DNA from: Herbidospora sakaeratensis
GTDB taxonomy: Bacteria; Actinomycetota; Actinomycetes; Streptosporangiales; Streptosporangiaceae
Length of the DNA stretch: 64,000 bases
NCBI RefSeq assembly: GCF_001570525.1
Contig: NZ_BBXC01000007.1
Span: forward strand, 38,430-102,429
Direction: 5' to 3'
Numbering within the stretch: the stretch's first letter is position 1; every line of letters begins with the position of its first letter. Below the pieces are notes generated by a model. It was not told the DNA's origin and did no database searches. It saw nothing but the letters and a program-made list of their open reading frames with translations. Positions 60,348 through 64,000 of this stretch are shown here, one piece after another. The translations under genes were made by a program, and so were the position numbers.

Positions 60348-60581
60348 CTACCAGCCCATGTCCCGGGTGACCTCCTCGGCGGTCGCCTCGGTGACGTCGA
60401 CGTCGGCGGCCCACTCGAATCTGGACAGCACGTCGGCCAGCGCCTGCTTCTGCGCCGGATGGGTGATCGGTACCGTGTTCAGATCGGTGGTGTCCAGCCA
60501 GTGGAACAACACGATCGCGTCGGCACGCCACAGTCTCAGGTTCACGGTCGGGAGGTCGGGTTCCGCTTCCACGGAACTCAT
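60348..60581 (-). CDS. Small hypothetical protein
   Basis: From ATG 60581 (a second ATG is at 60584) the protein has 77 residues. It contains NLRLWRADAIVLFHWLDTTDLNTVPITHPAQKQAL and ends with VTRDMGW. It is probably an all-helical cytoplasmic protein, with no signal or membrane segment. Similar small proteins (R-ADA-VLF-WL) are, to my memory, common in actinobacteria beside coaE, with no known function. The Spo0M-like gene is 69 bp upstream on the same strand. Confidence 0.7.
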   Translation of the reverse strand: MSSVEAEPDLPTVNLRLWRADAIVLFHWLDTTDLNTVPITHPAQKQALADVLSRFEWAADVDVTEATAEEVTRDMGW

Positions 60582-60649
60582 CATGCCCCCAGCGCGCCGG
60601 CGACGGAACGGCCTCCGCCCCCGCGGAAGCCGTACCGGAAGATCAGAGA

Positions 60650-61423
60650 CTAGAACCAGCCGCGGCGCTGGGCCATCTGGTGGAGGCCGTTGTTGAGGGC
60701 CTGCTCGGCCGCGTTCAGGTTGCCGTTGAGGGGGACCGTGAAGCGGTTGTAGGTGTCGTGGCTGGAGCTCATGAAGCCGCCGCGCTTGTCGGCCTCGAGG
60801 ATGACGTCCATCGAGTGGGGGTTGGTGATGAAGGTCAGCTCCAGGGCGTTGAAGTGGCGGCTCCACTGCGGGCCGGCGTAGTACTCGATCTCCTGGAAGA
60901 ACGGCATACGGGAGCCCTGGAGGGTGCCGCGCTCGAGGTCGGCCTTGCTGAACCGGAAGCCCTGGCGGTCGAGCGCCATGATCAGGTGCTCCTGGATGGG
61001 GAGCGGGGTGACGAACAGCGGGTCGAGGTCGCCCTTGTCGAGGGCGCCGGCGAGGGCGAGTTCGGTCTTCACGCCGAGCTTCATGCCGCGCAGCGGGTGG
61101 CCGCCGATGGCGCTGATCGGGGTCTCCCACGGGACCGGGATCTGGAAGGGCGCGGAGTGGCGGGCGCCGGCGGTCAGGTGGAACGGGCCGGCCACCGGCT
61201 GGCGCAGGAAGCTGTAGTTGGCGTTGTACTCGCTGTCACCGCTCTCGACCTCGACGACGGCCGTGAAGTCGATGAAGATGCCCTCGACGTTGTAGTCGCT
61301 GCCCCCACCCACGAAGTTGACCTGGCCGGAGAGGGTCTCGCCGGGACGGACGGTCGAGGTTGCGAGGACGGTGTCGACCTCGACGCCGGCCCCGAAGGCG
61401 GCCATGAGCTTGCGGAAGACCAT
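60650..61423 (-). CDS. SpoOM-family (sporulation control) protein
   Basis: The 257-residue protein has the Spo0M arrestin-like pattern: KLMAAFGAGVEVDTVL at the N-terminus, GETLSGQVNFVGGGSDYNVEGIFIDF, PVPWETPISAIGGHPLRGMKLGVKTELALAGALDKGDLDPL, and FFQEIEYYAGP. In Bacillus subtilis Spo0M affects sporulation; in actinomycetes its role is not known. A GGAG precedes the ATG. uvrB is divergent, 166 bp away. Confidence 0.93.
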   Translation of the reverse strand: MVFRKLMAAFGAGVEVDTVLATSTVRPGETLSGQVNFVGGGSDYNVEGIFIDFTAVVEVESGDSEYNANYSFLRQPVAGPFHLTAGARHSAPFQIPVPWETPISAIGGHPLRGMKLGVKTELALAGALDKGDLDPLFVTPLPIQEHLIMALDRQGFRFSKADLERGTLQGSRMPFFQEIEYYAGPQWSRHFNALELTFITNPHSMDVILEADKRGGFMSSSHDTYNRFTVPLNGNLNAAEQALNNGLHQMAQRRGWF

Positions 61424-61589
61424 TTCAGGAGGCTCCTACTGATTTGTAACGGTTGATCGCTTCAACGGCCGGTTCGTACCGCCGGGTTCCCCAACCTGGT
61501 GCGAACGTAACCTAACGAGGCTGACTTGCCGCGCGCTTGCAAACGGGTGACCCCGGAATTGTCGGTGGGGGAGCGTAGGTTATGGAGTC

Positions 61590-63701
61590 GTGAGGCCGGT
61601 AACAGATTTGCAGCGCAAGGTGGCGCCCTTCCAGGTCGTCACAGAGATGTCGCCGTCCGGTGACCAGCCGTCGGCCATCGCCGACCTTGAGCGCCGTGTG
61701 AGCGCGGGCGAGAAGGACACCGTCGTCCTCGGCGCGACCGGAACCGGCAAGACCGCGACCGTGGCCTGGCTGGTGGAGAAGCTCCAGCGGCCCGCCCTGG
61801 TGATGCAGCCCAACAAGACGCTCGCGGCCCAGTTCGCCAACGAGCTGCGCGAGATGCTGCCCAACAACGCGGTCGAATACTTCGTCAGCTACTACGACTA
61901 CTACCAGCCCGAGGCGTACGTCCCCCAGAGCGACACCTACATCGAGAAGGACTCCTCGATCAACGAGGAGGTCGAGCGGCTGCGCCACTCGGCCACCAAC
62001 TCGCTGCTGACCCGCCGCGACACGATCGTGGTGGCGTCCGTGTCGTGCATCTACGGTCTGGGCACCCCGCAGGAGTACGTCGATCGCATGCTGCGCCTGA
62101 AGGTCGGCCAGGAGATCGAACGCGACCGTCTGCTGCGCCGCCTGGTCGACATGCAGTACGCCCGCAACGACCTCGCCTTCACCCGGGGCACCTTCCGGGT
62201 CCGCGGCGACACGATCGAGATCATCCCTCAGTACGAGGAGCTCGCCGTCCGCATCGAGATGTTCGGCGACGAGGTCGAGAAGCTCGCCACCCTCCACCCG
62301 CTGACGGGCGAGGTGATCACGGAGGACGACGAGCTCTACATCTTCCCGGCGTCCCACTACGTGGCCGGTCCCGAGCGCATGGAGCGCGCGATCAACGGCA
62401 TCGAACGCGAGTTGTCCGAGCGGCTGGCCGAGCTGGAGGGCCAGAACAAGCTGCTGGAGGCCCAGCGGCTGCGCATGCGCACGACCTACGACATCGAGAT
62501 GATGCGCCAGATCGGCTCGTGCTCCGGCATCGAGAACTACTCCCGCCACATCGACGGCCGTGAGGCCGGCACGGCGCCCTACACCCTGCTCGACTACTTC
62601 CCCGAAGACTTCCTGCTGGTCCTCGACGAGTCCCACCAGACCGTCCCGCAGATCGGCGCGATGTACGAGGGCGACGCCTCCCGCAAGCGCACCCTGGTCG
62701 ACCACGGGTTCCGGCTGCCGTCGGCGATGGACAACCGCCCGCTGAAGTGGGAGGAGTTCCTGGAGCGCATCGGTCAGACGGTCTACCTGTCGGCCACGCC
62801 GGGCCCCTACGAGATGGGCCGCTCGAAGGGCGAGTTCGTCGAGCTGGTCATCCGCCCGACGGGCCTGGTCGACCCCGAGGTCGTGATCAAGCCCACCAAG
62901 GGCCAGATCGACGACCTGATGGAGGAGATCCGCGCCCGCGCCGAGCGTGACGAGCGGGTCCTGGTCACCACGCTGACCAAGAAGATGTCCGAAGACCTGA
63001 CCGACTACCTGCTCGAGAACGGCATCCGGGTCCGCTACCTGCACAGCGAGGTCGACACGCTGCGGCGCATCGAGCTGCTGCGCGAGCTGCGGGTGGGCGA
63101 GTTCGACGTCCTGGTCGGCATCAACCTGCTCCGCGAGGGCCTCGACCTGCCCGAGGTCTCGCTGGTGGCCATCCTCGACGCCGACAAGGAGGGCTTCCTC
63201 CGGTCCGAGACGTCCCTGATCCAGACGATCGGCCGCGCGGCCCGGAACGTCTCGGGCCAGGTCCACATGTACGCCGACAAGATCACCCCCAGCATGGAAC
63301 GGGCGATCGACGAGACCAACCGCCGGCGGGCCAAGCAGATCGCCTACAACGAGGCGGCCGGCATCGACCCCCAGCCGCTCCGCAAGAAGATCGCCGACAT
63401 CCTCGACTCGCTGAACCGCGAAGACGCCGACACCGCCGAGCTCCTGGGCGGCGGCGGCCGCCAGCAGTCGCGCGGCAAGGCCCCCGTGCCGGGCCTGAAG
63501 TCCCGCCAGGCCGGGCAGCACGCCAAGGCGATCGTGGGCGACATGCCCCGGGCCCAGCTCGAATCCCTGGTCGAGTCGCTGACCGAGCAGATGCACGCGG
63601 CGGCGGCCGACCTCCAGTTCGAGGTCGCGGCCCGGCTGCGCGACGAGATCAAGGAACTCAAGCGCGAGGTCCGCGACATGAAGACGGCAGGGGTCGGGTG
63701 A
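61590..63701 (+). CDS. uvrB: UvrABC system protein B
   Basis: UvrB is the damage-verification helicase of nucleotide excision repair. The 703 residues start [26 protein letters not shown], with Walker [16 protein letters not shown] near 48, the DNA-probing beta-hairpin [33 protein letters not shown] (Walker B), helicase motifs [18 protein letters not shown] and [12 protein letters not shown], and the C-terminal UVR domain [31 protein letters not shown] for UvrC binding. The GTG start is 8 nt after a TAGGTT hexamer, so leaderless. Confidence 0.98.
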   Translation: MRPVTDLQRKVAPFQVVTEMSPSGDQPSAIADLERRVSAGEKDTVVLGATGTGKTATVAWLVEKLQRPALVMQPNKTLAAQFANELREMLPNNAVEYFVSYYDYYQPEAYVPQSDTYIEKDSSINEEVERLRHSATNSLLTRRDTIVVASVSCIYGLGTPQEYVDRMLRLKVGQEIERDRLLRRLVDMQYARNDLAFTRGTFRVRGDTIEIIPQYEELAVRIEMFGDEVEKLATLHPLTGEVITEDDELYIFPASHYVAGPERMERAINGIERELSERLAELEGQNKLLEAQRLRMRTTYDIEMMRQIGSCSGIENYSRHIDGREAGTAPYTLLDYFPEDFLLVLDESHQTVPQIGAMYEGDASRKRTLVDHGFRLPSAMDNRPLKWEEFLERIGQTVYLSATPGPYEMGRSKGEFVELVIRPTGLVDPEVVIKPTKGQIDDLMEEIRARAERDERVLVTTLTKKMSEDLTDYLLENGIRVRYLHSEVDTLRRIELLRELRVGEFDVLVGINLLREGLDLPEVSLVAILDADKEGFLRSETSLIQTIGRAARNVSGQVHMYADKITPSMERAIDETNRRRAKQIAYNEAAGIDPQPLRKKIADILDSLNREDADTAELLGGGGRQQSRGKAPVPGLKSRQAGQHAKAIVGDMPRAQLESLVESLTEQMHAAAADLQFEVAARLRDEIKELKREVRDMKTAGVG

Positions 63702-63805
63702 CCCAAGCGCCTGCGGCGTCAGGTGACCACCCGGGTCGAGGACGACTGGCGGAAGTCGTGATGTGCTCCTGCGTGGCCGACGTCAGGGCACCGGGCACCA
63801 CGAGA

Positions 63806-63990
63806 GATGAGGCGGGTCGGGTAAGACGCGGACCCGACCTGCGCGGCCGGGGTTCGATGAGGCGGGTCGGCTGCGACCGGGAGCGGTGCCGGGCCTGCGT
63901 GCTGAGGTTCGGTGTGTCCGGCACATGTGATGCTTGAGCTGGGATGAGGCGACCGGGAGCAGTGCCGAGACTGCGCGCGTGGTTCGGGTT
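63806..63990. repeat. Imperfect direct repeats at the right edge
   Basis: GATGAGGCGGGTCGG occurs at 63806-63820 and 63856-63870, and its first 8 bases recur at 63943-63950. GACCGGGAGC occurs at 63875-63884 and 63951-63960, 76 bp apart, followed in both places by similar GTGCCG and GGTTCGGTGTG segments. The stretch after uvrB holds no supported gene (a 79-codon frame lacks support), and the repeats may continue beyond the window. Confidence 0.6.
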
Positions 63991-64000
63991 CGGTGTGCCT

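Noticed and set aside
63698..63937. 79-codon ORF after uvrB
   Set aside because: No ribosome site, no recognised family, overlaps the uvrB stop and the repeat region.

Overview
The window is a gene-dense, very GC-rich chromosomal segment of an actinomycete. The supporting signs are frequent GTG starts, near-saturated G/C at third codon positions, stop/start overlaps of the ATGA or GTGA type, hairpin terminators mostly without U-tracts, and many genes with a -10 hexamer 6-8 nt before the start codon and no Shine-Dalgarno (leaderless mRNAs). Family markers agree: PriA-type hisA, a TIGR02234 Trp-region membrane protein, an ANTAR response regulator of the PdtaR type, and actinobacterial rpsA, polA and Lgt. 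The order his - trp - lgt - gltBD - pyk - pdtaR - liv - polA - rpsA - coaE - uvrB is the one I remember from Streptomyces and relatives. A Streptosporangiales-type genus is my guess, not proven by the sequence. No phage, IS element, rRNA operon or CRISPR array was seen.

Layout. 1-1521: 3' part of a subtilase gene plus a small unknown partner. 1494-3065 (-): protein O-mannosyltransferase. 3190-9147: the operon hisD-C-B-(50 aa membrane protein)-hisH-(111 aa membrane protein)-priA-ridA-hisF. 9140-11303 (-): DHFR-like protein, DGPF/YCII protein and an ECF42-type sigma factor. 11304-12200: a non-coding spacer with a long 14/15-bp direct-repeat array. 12201-13592 (-): an NmrA-type reductase and two tandem micro membrane proteins. 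13767-17960: a four-gene lipid-modification operon. 18813-22384: an asymmetric heterodimeric ABC exporter. 22433-27396: hisI and the trp region (trpC, trpB, trpA; trpE is absent). 27466-31857: secreted protein, MauE/DsbA redox pair, lgt, VIT-family transporter and an anchored unknown protein, followed by its lipoprotein paralogue (31947-32516).

32481-33911 (-): a BpsA-like protein. 34041-40019: gltBD, closed by a strong terminator. 40131-42959: lipoprotein subtilase, DUF2784 protein and a lipoprotein. 43069-45786: pyk, a HxlR regulator and an SDR. 45795-45867 (-): a 73-nt tRNA with a CAA anticodon but no long variable arm. 45910-46509: pdtaR-like regulator. 46721-52666: a branched-chain amino acid ABC system, with livK on + and livHMGF convergent on -. 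53015-63701: thioesterase, polA, a polysaccharide deacetylase, rpsA, GNAT-coaE, a Spo0M-like protein and uvrB. The last 300 bases hold imperfect direct repeats that run to the edge.

Most genes are housekeeping: His, Trp and Glu synthesis, glycolysis, replication and repair, translation, CoA, and lipoprotein maturation. The less ordinary items are the CAA tRNA of type I shape, the repeat array, LivH fused to an exported beta-sandwich-like domain, the two micro membrane proteins, the accessory ORFs inside the his operon, a 40-codon ORF coupled to trpC, the lipid-modification operon and the probable CTG start of the sigma factor.
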